A stretch of DNA of 64,000 nucleotides from Pseudomonas alloputida (GCF_021283545.2 NZ_CP128540.1:3259501-3323500), one strand, 5' to 3'. Positions 37,001 through 45,233 are shown, counted from the stretch's first letter. Notes: generated by a model not told the origin, from the sequence alone. Translations and numbers: made by a program.

Positions 37001-38175
37001 TCGTAGTGCAGGTGCACGCGGGTGCCGCCGGTGGCGCTGATGTCGGTCAGTGTGCCGTCGGGCGTGCGGGTGAAGTGCAGGAAGTGGCCGAGGACGTTCT
37101 CGATACGCTGCAGCGGCACTTCGGTGTTGGTGTCTGGCACTTCGCCAAAGTAGAAGAACAGGTTGTCGAGGGTCTGCAGGATGTAGTGACCGCCCTCGGT
37201 GCACACCAGGTACACCTGCTCGTGCGGGTTGTAGATGCGCTGCCCCGGTTGCAGGGTCACGAACGGGACTTCGCGGCCCTGGTTGTCGGTGAGGTAGATG
37301 AATGCCCCCTGGCGGCGCAGGCTCTGCTCCCAGGGCAGCACCCAGCCGCGGCCGAGTACGCTGTCGACCGTCAGGTCGCTGGCGTAGAAGCGCGACCACT
37401 CGATCGGCATCAGGCCCGGCAGGCTGAAGTCGATTTCATCGGGGATCAGCTTGCGGCCCGTCGTGAGGTCGACGGGGTTGCCGACCAGGCCGCCGATAGC
37501 CTTGCGGGCCACGGGTTCGACCACATAACGGCTGGCCACCTCACCGGCGACGAAGCCGGCCGTGAACTTCAGGGCGCAAGGCATGACGGCTTTCATGCCG
37601 GCCTGGGTACCCGCCTTGATCAGCTGGGCGATACCGCCTGCGGCACCGGCGATGGCCATCAGCACATCCACGGTGGTGCGCAGCCACTCCGGGACTTCAT
37701 CGTCCACGGGCAGGTAACGGTAGGTGCCGCCGCCGATGATGACGTTGTCCGAACCACCGGAAATGGTGGCGCCGCAGGTCAGCTTGTCGCCCTTGCGCGC
37801 GGCGGCGACGCTGTTGATGAAGACGTTGGTCGAGCCTTCGGCAATCTGCACCGGCCCTGGGTGCTTGTCGCAGGCACCGATGCTTTTTTCGACGCGGGCG
37901 GCCTTGCGGCTGTTGATGAACACGTTGGGTGAGGCAGTGGTTATCGTCCCTGAGGGGGACGAGAACATACTGCCTATCGCCTCTCCGGCGGCGGTCAGCA
38001 AGCTGCCCCCGATGCCGGCTGCGAGGCCGGCCAGCAAGGCCACGCCGAACCCGCAGGTGAACGTGGCAATGGCCACCGTGGCCACCAGCGCAATCCCCAG
38101 GGCGGCCCCGATCAGGAAGCCCCCCAGCGCGCTGGTGTGCGATATCTCGTCGCCGAACCTGGCCGCTTCGAACAT
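34018..38175 (-). CDS. rhs: PAAR-Rhs T6SS effector with HNH-type nuclease tip
   Basis: The 1385-residue protein opens with a prePAAR motif (AARFGDEISH, residues 4-13) and two or three hydrophobic helices (about 18-60), then a PAAR domain (SPNVFINSRKAARV; GSTNVFINSVAAARKGDK; GSDNVIIGGG). The RHS/YD-repeat shell runs from about 220 to 1270, ending with the conserved DPIGLDGGLNLYRYGQNP, where autoproteolysis releases the tip. The last about 109 residues hold LELHHNDIPQRVGG and NLLALTPWEHEAVD, an HNH/LHH nuclease pattern with His-His at about 1335. It rides on VgrG; the Eag-like chaperone gene precedes it and the immunity gene overlaps its end. Tip composition is AT-rich. Confidence 0.93.
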   Translation of the reverse strand: MFEAARFGDEISHTSALGGFLIGAALGIALVATVAIATFTCGFGVALLAGLAAGIGGSLLTAAGEAIGSMFSSPSGTITTASPNVFINSRKAARVEKSIGACDKHPGPVQIAEGSTNVFINSVAAARKGDKLTCGATISGGSDNVIIGGGTYRYLPVDDEVPEWLRTTVDVLMAIAGAAGGIAQLIKAGTQAGMKAVMPCALKFTAGFVAGEVASRYVVEPVARKAIGGLVGNPVDLTTGRKLIPDEIDFSLPGLMPIEWSRFYASDLTVDSVLGRGWVLPWEQSLRRQGAFIYLTDNQGREVPFVTLQPGQRIYNPHEQVYLVCTEGGHYILQTLDNLFFYFGEVPDTNTEVPLQRIENVLGHFLHFTRTPDGTLTDISATGGTRVHLHYDNPLGRLTDIKRVVNNEAVETLTQYRYDEHGQLSAVINRNGDTVRSFSYADGLMVTHSNALGLGCHYRWQTLGDKPRVVEHWTSDGEHYHFRYDLDSRTSWATDVLGRELEVQYNADHRVVASRDYGGERYAIELDEHGNMVGLTLPDGNRLQFKYDEFSRLLEETDPLGRKTQYEYHHLTTLVTQVSYPDGSTWRARFDDKGNLLAEFDALGQMTEYLNSDDGLPHTIIDATYKSKYLWWNTLAQVERYQDCSGKSTYYRYDERQHLVAVTDALNQTTTLARKPDGEVLRISHPDGTTESFTYNVYGQVLSHTDGKGQTTRLMRTARGLPSSRQDAKGQRVRYEYDKAMRLTALVNENNATYSFAYDASDRLSEEVRVDNLTRRFSYDVGGHLTRLDEIGYGENAERPERHTLFERDAIGRLIAKLNSDAQQRFTYDDGDRLLSIERQPTGIGKQLGITEEKLEYAYDLLGRLTKEISPDGTLGYEYDPLSNLTTLTLPDGRKVNHLYYGSGHLHQLNLDGQVISDMERDDLHREVYRTQGKLTSCFGYDAMGRKAWQFASTLPADKLSQVHNTGINTSLLVEHAYNPIHRRYQYDPAGELVRTLDKLRGEIKYEYEANGQLRSRDTGSLIGSEEFRYDPAANRLDFNARQFDKVKDNRIKQWRDQEYRYDPWGNLIEKRSGHSKLQHFSYDCENRLVRAETLVNGKLESQGEYRYDSLGRRIAKQAEINGEVEQKRFLWQGLRMLREETPGQSILYLYEPGSYAPLARVDQVEGEGQKVYYFHTDQIGTPLELTDSEGEIVWQATYRSWGTIETLSIKEVDQNLRFQGQYFDAETGLHYNTFRYYYSEVGRYVTQDPIGLDGGLNLYRYGQNPAGWIDPWGWECWSTARKNYWKAEAKAPTRAYSPTNLVRMAEGKAPKMTVEVISRKTDKISIREYALELHHNDIPQRVGGAGVHDSSNLLALTPWEHEAVDQFRHVGSDLIRVIKGVDVW

Positions 38176-38181
38176 GAGGGG

Positions 38182-38649
38182 TTACTCCTGTTCGCCGGAC
38201 TCGGCGCTGGTTTCGGACGGGGCACGCGGGGTGAAGCTGGCCAACAGGTTGTCCCAGTCCTGGTTCTGCTGGGCACTGAAGTCGGCCTGTGCAGTGGTGG
38301 AGAAGATCAGGGCACGCCCGGGGCTGATGATGAAGGCGGCCTGGCGCTGGTACAGCGGGCGGCCCTGGTTCATGTAATAGGCGTCGATCTGGATGCCGGC
38401 AATGGGTGCGGTAACCGAGAGCGTGACGGCCTTGTTGCCCATGCGGGTGTAGCCGCGCAGCTTGGAGGTGAGCAGCTTGACCTGGCGATCGACATAGGCC
38501 TGCAGCGCTTCGTCCGGCAGCAAGGTGTCACGCGAGATGGTGATGCTCAAGGGTGCGGGGACACTGGCACCCAAGACGAACATGTTGACCGTGCGGTCCT
38601 CGAAACCTGCCGGCAGCGCAATGCCGCCTTCCTGTAATTCGTAATCCAT
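38182..38649 (-). CDS. Eag-type (DcrB/DUF1795) chaperone for the PAAR-Rhs protein
   Basis: The start at ATG 38649 (MDYELQEGG) gives 155 residues; a longer reading to 38703 has no support. The DUF1795 fold is indicated by an opening strand, PAGFEDRTVNMFVLG, then SITISRDTL and a C-terminal amphipathic end. Eag chaperones bind the N-terminal TM helices and prePAAR region of effectors and load them on VgrG. It lies only 6 bases before rhs, fitting that job. Confidence 0.85.
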   Translation of the reverse strand: MDYELQEGGIALPAGFEDRTVNMFVLGASVPAPLSITISRDTLLPDEALQAYVDRQVKLLTSKLRGYTRMGNKAVTLSVTAPIAGIQIDAYYMNQGRPLYQRQAAFIISPGRALIFSTTAQADFSAQQNQDWDNLLASFTPRAPSETSAESGEQE

Positions 38650-38683
38650 GCGATGAAAATTCCTGATAGCGAAAAAATCGGGG

Positions 38684-39268
38684 TCAGCCCTGCGCGAAGC
38701 CATCGAGCATGCGGTCGAACTCGGCCAGCCACTGGCTCAGGCCGGGCTTGCTGGGGTCGATCACGCTGGAGATATCCAGCCATTGCAGCGAATCGCTGCC
38801 GGCGATGGGCACCAGTGCGCCGACCAGGCGACCGTGCCGAGGCTCGTGGCCGGCATTGAAGTGAAAGTCCACGACCTTGGCCGGGTTCCCAGCCAGGAGG
38901 CAGTCACGTTGGCGAATCACGCGCAGTTGCGGGTTCAATTCGCGCAAAGCCTCGACTGCGCTCTGGAACAGTTGCTCCAGCGGCTGCCTGGCGCGTACAT
39001 CACGGCGGCGGATGCTGAGGCTGACCGGCTCGCCTTCATGCTCGAGGGTGGTCTGGATGTCGCGAAAACGAAAGCCGAGCGGAAACTGCAAGGAGAACCC
39101 TGCGAAGGTGAAAGCGCTGGCGACATCCTGCAACACGGCTGGCAGCGGTTCCGGCTCGGGCACAGCCACGGGCACATGAGCAGCTTCCGCCAGACTGGCC
39201 AGCCGCGCAGACTCCTCTTGCGCTTCGCGCCTGGCAGAGATGCGGTCGTAGATCGAGGGCTTGTACAT
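38684..39268 (-). CDS. Second DcrB/DUF1795-like protein
   Basis: The 194-residue protein has a hydrophilic N-terminal 45 residues rich in Ala/Glu/Pro, then a DcrB-like domain (FSLQFPLGFRFRDIQTTLE ... VSLSIRRRDV ... VIDPSKPGLSQWL). It sits between vgrG and the Eag chaperone. Two adjacent chaperone-like genes before one PAAR-Rhs is less common than one; it may be an adaptor for VgrG or for another effector. Its end overlaps no gene and the 34-base spacer keeps it in the same operon. Confidence 0.7.
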   Translation of the reverse strand: MYKPSIYDRISARREAQEESARLASLAEAAHVPVAVPEPEPLPAVLQDVASAFTFAGFSLQFPLGFRFRDIQTTLEHEGEPVSLSIRRRDVRARQPLEQLFQSAVEALRELNPQLRVIRQRDCLLAGNPAKVVDFHFNAGHEPRHGRLVGALVPIAGSDSLQWLDISSVIDPSKPGLSQWLAEFDRMLDGFAQG

Positions 39269-39278
39269 GAACCTTGCC

Positions 39279-41135
39279 TCAGTCGTTGATCCGCACTGCG
39301 GCGCCAGTGATCTGGGTGGTGTCGGTACTGGTGGTCACGATGACCTTGCCTTTGATCTCGATGCCTTCCGGGGTCAGCGTGATGCTGCTGTCGCCCACCT
39401 GCAGGATGATGTGCTGCTTGGCGGCCACCTGGATGAACTGGTTGTCGACCTGCAGGGTGTAGGAACCCTCGGTCACCTGCACCACGGTGTCTTTCTTGAC
39501 CGTTTCGGTATGCGTACCACCAACAGTAATCGAGCGGTTATTCCCCACATCGTGGGTCTCATCCAGCTCGATCTCGGTATCCATGTTGCGCTCGGCATGC
39601 ATGATGATCTGCTCGGCGCCGGCCTTGTCCTCGAAGCGGAAGAAGTTGGCGGTACCGCCGTCGCCCTTCATCGACCGCGTCAGGAACCCACTCTGGGTCT
39701 TGTTCGCCGGCAGCGACCATGGCGGGGTGTTGGTGCTGTTGTACAGGCTGCCCATGATCAGCGGCCGGTCCGGGTTGCCGTCCAGGAACACCACCACCAC
39801 TTCGTCGCCTACGCGCGGAATCTGGATGCTGCCGAAGCCACCGCTGGCACCGGACTGGGCGACACGTACCCAGCAGGAGCTTTGATCGTTGAACTGCCCC
39901 TGGCGATCCCAGTGAAACTGAAGCTTTACCCGGCCCAGTTCGTCGGTGAAGATTTCCTCGCCTGGGGGGCCGACAACGATGGCGGTCTGCGGGCCGTTGA
40001 TCAAAGGCTTGCGGGTGTTCAACTGCGGGCGGTATGCGATTTTTTTACGCACGCACACGAATCGGTTGACGTAACCGGCCTGGTCGCCCGTCATGTAGTT
40101 GTTGCTGCCGCGATGCTCCACGCTCAGCAACAAAAACTTACGGTTCTCGGCGGCACCGGTGTCGTGCAGATAATGCTGGGTCAACTCAAAAGTGTAACCC
40201 GGCTTCATGGCCCGGCAATTGCTCTCGCCGTAGAAGGTCTTGCCCATCAACTCGAGCGCTTCGATACGGTTGCGTACGATGGCTTCGCCATCTTCGTAGC
40301 TGCCATGGGTGTACTGGCCCGGGAAATCATAAATCTCGAACCTGTCCACATCGCCCTGTTGATTCAAGCTTTGCATGGTCACAGGTAGGAAGTTGCGCGG
40401 TTGGCGATAGTCGAACGTGCGAACGGCAATTTGACCGGATTGCAGCTGCCGCGTTGACTGCCACTGAGTAATGGAATCAGCGGTTTCGGTAACCGACGCG
40501 GAGTGGTAGCGAATCTGCGGCTGTTCGGGCAGCGGCAACAAGGTGCTGGAGTCATCGGTGATGACCATCAGGTGGGAGTCGGCCGTGTGCTCGAAGTAGT
40601 AGAAAAGCCCTTCGCTCTCAAGCAAGCGCTGCACAAAGTTGAAATCGCTCTCGCGGTACTGGGTAATGTAGCTGTGCGATTTGAGCGGCTTGCTTACACG
40701 AAATTCGTACTTGGCCAGCGTGCCAAATCCGGCGAACACTTCACTGACAACAGCCTGGACCGATTTTTCTTGAAAAATGCGTGTATCGAAACGGCAAGTC
40801 AGCATCCACAGCCACGGCCCTAGCACGGCTGCATAACGCACATAGCCGCCGTCGCTGCCTTGGGTGCTAAACCGCTGAACATAGCCGTTAATGTGGCGGA
40901 AAGAGCCGTTGGATAACTCTATTTCTACCGTGGCCTGGCTGCCAATCAGTGACTTGAGCTTTACATCGCTCTGTTGGCTGAGCAAGGCCAGATCGAATTC
41001 ATAGAGTTTGGAAAGCTCTTCAGTGCCGGAAAAGTGCTCCAGCAAAAACTCATCGTTGGCTGTTTGTGTCAGGATATTCAGCTTGAACAATCGCCTGTTT
41101 TGCGGCGCGAGCATGGAAAGAACGTCAGTTAGCAT
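39279..41135 (-). CDS. vgrG: VgrG spike protein of the T6SS
   Basis: The 618-residue protein has the gp27-like base (NRRLFKLNIL; EDGEAIVRNRIEALE), the gp5 OB fold (GPPGEEIFTDELGRVKLQFHWDR; QIPRVGDEVVVVFLDGNPDRP, about residues 390-460) and a beta-helical needle ending in repeats (about 500-618). No extra C-terminal effector domain is fused. It is followed by chaperone and Rhs genes and preceded by the effector/immunity pair. It forms the trimeric tip that carries PAAR effectors. Confidence 0.96.
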   Translation of the reverse strand: MLTDVLSMLAPQNRRLFKLNILTQTANDEFLLEHFSGTEELSKLYEFDLALLSQQSDVKLKSLIGSQATVEIELSNGSFRHINGYVQRFSTQGSDGGYVRYAAVLGPWLWMLTCRFDTRIFQEKSVQAVVSEVFAGFGTLAKYEFRVSKPLKSHSYITQYRESDFNFVQRLLESEGLFYYFEHTADSHLMVITDDSSTLLPLPEQPQIRYHSASVTETADSITQWQSTRQLQSGQIAVRTFDYRQPRNFLPVTMQSLNQQGDVDRFEIYDFPGQYTHGSYEDGEAIVRNRIEALELMGKTFYGESNCRAMKPGYTFELTQHYLHDTGAAENRKFLLLSVEHRGSNNYMTGDQAGYVNRFVCVRKKIAYRPQLNTRKPLINGPQTAIVVGPPGEEIFTDELGRVKLQFHWDRQGQFNDQSSCWVRVAQSGASGGFGSIQIPRVGDEVVVVFLDGNPDRPLIMGSLYNSTNTPPWSLPANKTQSGFLTRSMKGDGGTANFFRFEDKAGAEQIIMHAERNMDTEIELDETHDVGNNRSITVGGTHTETVKKDTVVQVTEGSYTLQVDNQFIQVAAKQHIILQVGDSSITLTPEGIEIKGKVIVTTSTDTTQITGAAVRIND

Positions 41136-41160
41136 AATTTACTCCCTGTAGCGGTGAACA

Positions 41161-41856
41161 TCAGCGCGCCCGTACGGCGAAAAGCCTGCCCAACCACGAG
41201 GCAGCACGCATGCTCTGAATAGTTTCAATATCCATGAATGTGTATTGACGGTTTTCCTTCGCTTCGCGCACTTTCAGGTCTCTGAGTGCACTGATCTTGT
41301 CACGATTGTAAAACACCATGAACACGGACATTAGCGCAAAGAAGTAGATCAACCCGGTGGCCGGCACGTCATGGCTTTTCATCAGCGGATAGATCACGCT
41401 GCTCAAGCCCGCCGCCAAACCCGCCTGCCACCACTGAACTTTCTGTGGCGGCTCGATGGATTCCACGCGCTGCCCTTTAAAATGGAGAATATCACTTTTA
41501 CTGCGCCAGTAATAAGCCATTGCATAGGTCAACAACACCAGCACGACGGGCGCGAGCCCTAACATCAAAGAAGTCGCCGCTCCCAACTTCATTTTTTTGT
41601 AGGTAACACCCAGTGTCAGCAGCGATGCGAACATTGGTGCAACCGACATATTGAAGAACATGCGCAAATTCGCGAAACTTACAAAGTGCTCACTGCGGTA
41701 AGCACAATTGATGCACCACAGCGTCATAACGATAATGATCAGGATCGCCGGCACCGCCATGAATGGCGGCGCCACTCCGGTCATCATCAGGGCCAATATC
41801 ACGACCAGCAGCCACACCGACCAGATTTTTTTAAAAAAACGTTCTGTGGTAAACAT
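41161..41856 (-). CDS. Membrane immunity candidate for the upstream effector
   Basis: The 231-residue protein has several hydrophobic helices (about 12-45, 65-85, 92-115 and 140-180) and a charged cytoplasmic-like C-terminus (REAKENRQYTFMDIETIQ). It lies directly after the 338-residue putative effector and before vgrG, with 4-base spacing. Colicin-type pore formers are blocked by inner-membrane immunity proteins, so the pairing fits. A decayed homologue, again preceded by the end of an effector copy, is at 47196-47894. No known family was recognised. Confidence 0.7.
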   Translation of the reverse strand: MFTTERFFKKIWSVWLLVVILALMMTGVAPPFMAVPAILIIIVMTLWCINCAYRSEHFVSFANLRMFFNMSVAPMFASLLTLGVTYKKMKLGAATSLMLGLAPVVLVLLTYAMAYYWRSKSDILHFKGQRVESIEPPQKVQWWQAGLAAGLSSVIYPLMKSHDVPATGLIYFFALMSVFMVFYNRDKISALRDLKVREAKENRQYTFMDIETIQSMRAASWLGRLFAVRAR

Positions 41857-42873
41857 TTAATCCTTCCCCGTCAAGAAATTACCCAGGGTAGTGCCCAGCC
41901 CCGAAAAATCGTCACTCATGACAAACTGAACTGCCAAGCCCGCACCCAAAGACAAGGCAATCACGACTATAGCCGGCCCTGTCAGCCCGCCGACCAATAC
42001 ACCGACACCAAAGGCCAATGCATTGGTCGGCTGGGTGTAAGCTGACTTCTGGAAGAACTCCGAGACGCTTTTTGCCTCCGTCGCATCTAGGTAAGCCTGG
42101 GGGCCGAACGCCAATGCGCCGCCTAATTTGGCCCCCGTCAGTACTTTGCCTACGCCACGGCTGCTGTACCCGGCCGAGTCAATATGGGCAGTTGCACGCA
42201 TCGCCTTGGCGGTATTAAAAGCAGCCACATGCAGGTTACTGCCCCGACCGGGCAGCCTGTACAAACTTGCCTGGCTATTGGCGGGTATTTCGAAGTAGAG
42301 GTTTCCGCCCATGCGCACCAGTTTCAGGCGCCCTTTCATGGCCCTGGCGGCAGATACACTGCCGGGTTTGCCACGTGACGCTGCCCACTTCTTCAGCTTG
42401 CCGCGCGTGGCATCCGTCATGTTCAGCAGGTTTTCAACTTTGGTGGCTTTGGATGCGGCATGGCCTAGCGCAGCAACGTTGGCAAGCGTGCCGGGTAAAT
42501 TTGCAGTTGAAAATAATAGTGCCCCTACGACTGGAATCTTCTCGGCCTTCTCCTTGATGGCCAGCAGTTCATCCGCGGCAAAACGCCCCGATTTTTCCAT
42601 TTTTGCAATCAGGCTATAAAGTAACTGCGCGTATTCTTCGGCTTCGTCAGCACTCAACTGCGTTTCGGACGACTGTAGTTCAGCAACGAGAAACTCGGCG
42701 GCACTCATGTCATCAGCCGAATAAAGGCCACCTACATCCATCTTGGCGTAGGTTCTGGCTGCTACAACACTTGGCCACGGCAGGTCACCCTGCCCGAGAA
42801 GGCCGTCTTGCCCGCCGAGGCCCATGGGGTCGGCTGCGGTACAGGGATAGATTCTGTTCACGATTCTGTTCAC
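41857..42873 (-). CDS. Putative pore-forming T6SS effector, family not recognised
   Basis: The 338-residue protein has a soluble helical N-terminal half (ADDMSAAEFLVAELQSSE) and hydrophobic stretches at about 113-135. A C-terminal pair of hydrophobic helices (NALAFGVGVLVGGLTG, AIVVIALSLGAGLAVQF) ends FLTGKD, the hairpin-like layout of pore-forming toxins. It has no signal peptide and no PAAR. The membrane protein gene follows 0 bases on, then vgrG. I infer a VgrG-dependent membrane-active effector and its immunity. An alternative is a membrane adaptor. The first gene of the operon, so its promoter lies upstream of 42873. Confidence 0.55.
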   Translation of the reverse strand: MNRIVNRIYPCTAADPMGLGGQDGLLGQGDLPWPSVVAARTYAKMDVGGLYSADDMSAAEFLVAELQSSETQLSADEAEEYAQLLYSLIAKMEKSGRFAADELLAIKEKAEKIPVVGALLFSTANLPGTLANVAALGHAASKATKVENLLNMTDATRGKLKKWAASRGKPGSVSAARAMKGRLKLVRMGGNLYFEIPANSQASLYRLPGRGSNLHVAAFNTAKAMRATAHIDSAGYSSRGVGKVLTGAKLGGALAFGPQAYLDATEAKSVSEFFQKSAYTQPTNALAFGVGVLVGGLTGPAIVVIALSLGAGLAVQFVMSDDFSGLGTTLGNFLTGKD

Positions 42874-43089
42874 GCCTTGTCAAAAATCCTGCTTGCGCGA
42901 CCTGCGCAGTGTCGGCCCACGTCTCAGGCGCTGCGACCTATGCAGGCAAGCAAAGTTCCCAACAACACCTGAATATGCCAACCAGATCACAAATGGATTT
43001 GCCGGCCGAGTGTAGAGGGCGCAGGAAACACTGGAATGCGCAACTCTGTCAACTATGAATATCGCTCATCTTAGCATTAGCCGTCATGA
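42874..43089. other. Promoter-bearing gap upstream of the effector operon
   Basis: This region holds the likely promoter of the minus-strand effector-vgrG-rhs operon. Nothing more specific was identified; no ORF with coding character and no strong palindrome are seen. Confidence 0.3.
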
Positions 43090-43386
43090 ATGAGATGGCA
43101 TTGCGCCATCTTTTGCCCATACACCAGAATTACCAAGAACGTTCACAGGACACTGTGGTCAATGTTCTACATAGCGCCTACGCTTGGGATACTTGTGACG
43201 CTGGGCTTGTGGGCGAAGGGGTACACACCCTGCCAGAAGCTGTTGACTTCAGGATCTGCCTGGCAGGTGTGCTGGATCAATGATGAGCGGTATTGTTTCA
43301 AGTCTGATTCCTATACCCGTGACGGCTGGCCTTGCAAGCACATGAGTGATAAAAATGCCTGCATCCAGGTTGACGGGCGCCAGTAA
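43090..43386 (+). pseudogene. 5'-truncated copy of a small membrane protein gene
   Basis: The ORF of 98 residues is credible from about 43160 (MFYIAPTLGILVTLG). Its C-terminal half (WQVCWINDERYCFKSDSYTR ... IQVDGR) is homologous to the end of the intact 183-residue protein at 50655-51206 (FWVNDERVCFKPDHYI ... VQVDGR). The N-terminal membrane helices of that protein are missing. It may be dead, or a short form starting at the internal ATG. Confidence 0.55.
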
Positions 43387-43764
43387 TTCTAATATCCACA
43401 CCCACGTCGCTACTTGTAAGGTAGTCATGACAAATACAGAAATCATCAAACAATTTAAATGGCTCAAATGAGCCATTTCACTCCAACCCCCATCGAATTC
43501 AGGCTGCTCGCCGCCCCCACCCCGCTGATTTGCGTAAGCCATCCGGGCTTCAGCCTCACCCCTGACAGCTACACAGAAAACAACTGAGTTAATAAACCCG
43601 CGAGCCTTGAAACATTCCTCGAATCAGGCCATCAATAGCTGTCGTAAGTCAGCTCTTCCATCTCGTGTCACCTTGGGATGCTCCGTCAACTTGCCGCGCG
43701 GAGACGGTGAGTTGATATTTCCCCATCACGCAGAGCTATCTATCGAAAAAGCGCTCAATGCGTC
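43387..43764. other. Junction region with no recognised gene
   Basis: These 378 bases between the truncated membrane protein and the Tse6-like fragment carry no coding signal that I can support. Short ORFs here lack homologous neighbours and ribosome-binding sites. A rearrangement junction probably lies at 43750-43870. Confidence 0.3.
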
Positions 43765-44940
43765 ATGTTTTCAGAGGCTTTTCGCCCAGATTTCCCTTTT
43801 AAGCGCGCAGTTCACCCATACCCATCAGCTGTTTTCGAGCCATCCTCAGGTTCGACAGGGCGAATAGTGTGGTGGCCAGGCGCGGTGGCCGGCGCCGGCA
43901 TTGGCCTGCAGGTCGGCAACCTGATCCTCATGGGCCTGGGGCTGTCCGCCATCGCCGAGTATTTTTATCAGGGCCTGCCGGCCTGCCTGTCGACCCTTCA
44001 GCAAGGCATGGCCACGGCCTGGTTCGCCGAGGATGGCCTCAAGCCCGCTGGCCTGGACCCGAGCGGCGGTTCCGCGGCGCAGGCCCAGGAGCGTGTCGAG
44101 CGCGCTGCACGCCAGCTTGCTCGCGGGCAGGAGCAGTTGGTGCTGCTGTTACTGACAGCCATCGTCACCTACCTTACTCGGGGGCAGATGAAGGCCGGCG
44201 TCATGAGCAGCATGGAAAGCATTGCCGCCCGGAGCGCTCGGCTGCAGGCCGAGATCTCCAACAAGCAGCTGGCGGCCTGGTTGGCGAAGAATGAGCAGAA
44301 ACTGTTGGCGCAGCCGGAGTTGCAGCCCAAAGAGGCCACACCGATCTCTCGTGCACAAGCGCAACCGGAGCCATTGCGACCACTACCCGATCGACCACCC
44401 ATTGCTCAGGCACCGGATAAGCCAGGCTTAACGGAAGTTTCCCGTAGGGAGCACCTGAACAAGAAGTTCGCTCGAACGGGTAACTTGGCACAGGACATCA
44501 ACATACGAGGCAACCAGGAAACTGCTGTAAACTTCTTCAAGTCACAGGGCTATAAGCCTGCCGACTACGAAGGCTACATGAACGGCTTGGACTTCACTCA
44601 ACCAGTCTTCACGGAAACAATCAACCGGGGCAAGACACTTTGGCAATTCCAGGTGCCCGGCGGCCGGCAAGGCATGTGGTACTCTCCTACCCCTGACGTG
44701 GTGCCAGGGCAACTGGGGATCAACCCGCTTGGCCAGATCTTCAAAACGGAAACCATCGTGCCCAAGATCGTGAACGTCTATCAGAGCACTGAGAAGGTCA
44801 CGCTGCTGAGGAGTACCTCGGCACCGGTACTGGATACCTGGTCCGTTCCTTCCCAACCCTATAACGCCATTGGCGGTGCTCGGCAGATGACCTCTGCCCA
44901 ACGCGAGCTCTTCAAACTGATAACACCAGGTGCATTATGA
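43765..44940 (+). CDS. Tse6-like NAD(P)+-glycohydrolase toxin, 5'-truncated (Ntox46 tip)
   Basis: The frame gives 391 residues, but real homology seems to begin at about residue 35 (a GTG at 43867 follows an AGGG site). Two hydrophobic helices (GLQVGNLILMGLGLSAIAEY, about 47-66; LVLLLLTAIVTYL, about 127-139) are followed by a helical linker. From about residue 240 a polymorphic toxin type 46 domain runs (TGNLAQDINIRGNQETA, FFKSQGYKPADY, TPDVVPGQLGI, VTLLRSTSAP). In P. aeruginosa this domain (Tse6) hydrolyses NAD(P)+. The N-terminal PAAR/prePAAR part needed for delivery is absent, so it is probably an undeliverable relic. The stop overlaps the immunity start (ATGA). Confidence 0.75.
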   Translation: MFSEAFRPDFPFKRAVHPYPSAVFEPSSGSTGRIVWWPGAVAGAGIGLQVGNLILMGLGLSAIAEYFYQGLPACLSTLQQGMATAWFAEDGLKPAGLDPSGGSAAQAQERVERAARQLARGQEQLVLLLLTAIVTYLTRGQMKAGVMSSMESIAARSARLQAEISNKQLAAWLAKNEQKLLAQPELQPKEATPISRAQAQPEPLRPLPDRPPIAQAPDKPGLTEVSRREHLNKKFARTGNLAQDINIRGNQETAVNFFKSQGYKPADYEGYMNGLDFTQPVFTETINRGKTLWQFQVPGGRQGMWYSPTPDVVPGQLGINPLGQIFKTETIVPKIVNVYQSTEKVTLLRSTSAPVLDTWSVPSQPYNAIGGARQMTSAQRELFKLITPGAL

Positions 44941-45233
44941 AACCCACAACCCCCCTCGGCTATGTACAGAAGGCTATCGACATTACCGCGCAGCGGAACA
45001 AGGCCTGTCCCGCTTACCCCATTTATGGGATGCTACTAAACCAACTTGACTATGTGAAAGCCGTGTTCGAAGGGCGTGAGCAAGATAAATCGAAACTCCA
45101 CCAACTCAGTATCGGTGCCATTGCCTCGAAAGATTTCGAAGAAAATGACCCCGAGTTGGCCAGAGCACTGAAAGACGCCTATTACGTAGCCATCCAGTCG
45201 GCTCGTGGCCTCAAAGTTCAACTGCCCGATTGA
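44937..45233 (+). CDS. tsi6: Tsi6-like immunity protein
   Basis: The 98-residue all-helical protein (TPLGYVQKAIDI ... GREQDKSKLHQLSIGAIASKDFEENDPELARALKDAYYVA) follows the pattern of Tsi6, the immunity protein of Tse6: same length, the LSIGAIASKDFEE-like core and an ALKDAYYVAIQSARGLKV end. It overlaps the toxin stop by ATGA. It appears intact although the toxin lacks its delivery domain; it could still protect against Tse6-type toxins from others. Confidence 0.85.
   Translation: MKPTTPLGYVQKAIDITAQRNKACPAYPIYGMLLNQLDYVKAVFEGREQDKSKLHQLSIGAIASKDFEENDPELARALKDAYYVAIQSARGLKVQLPD

Noticed and set aside
35230..37932. 900-codon open frame antisense to rhs
   Set aside because: A by-product of GC-rich codon bias opposite the YD-repeat gene; it has no start signal, and the minus-strand Rhs motifs are continuous.
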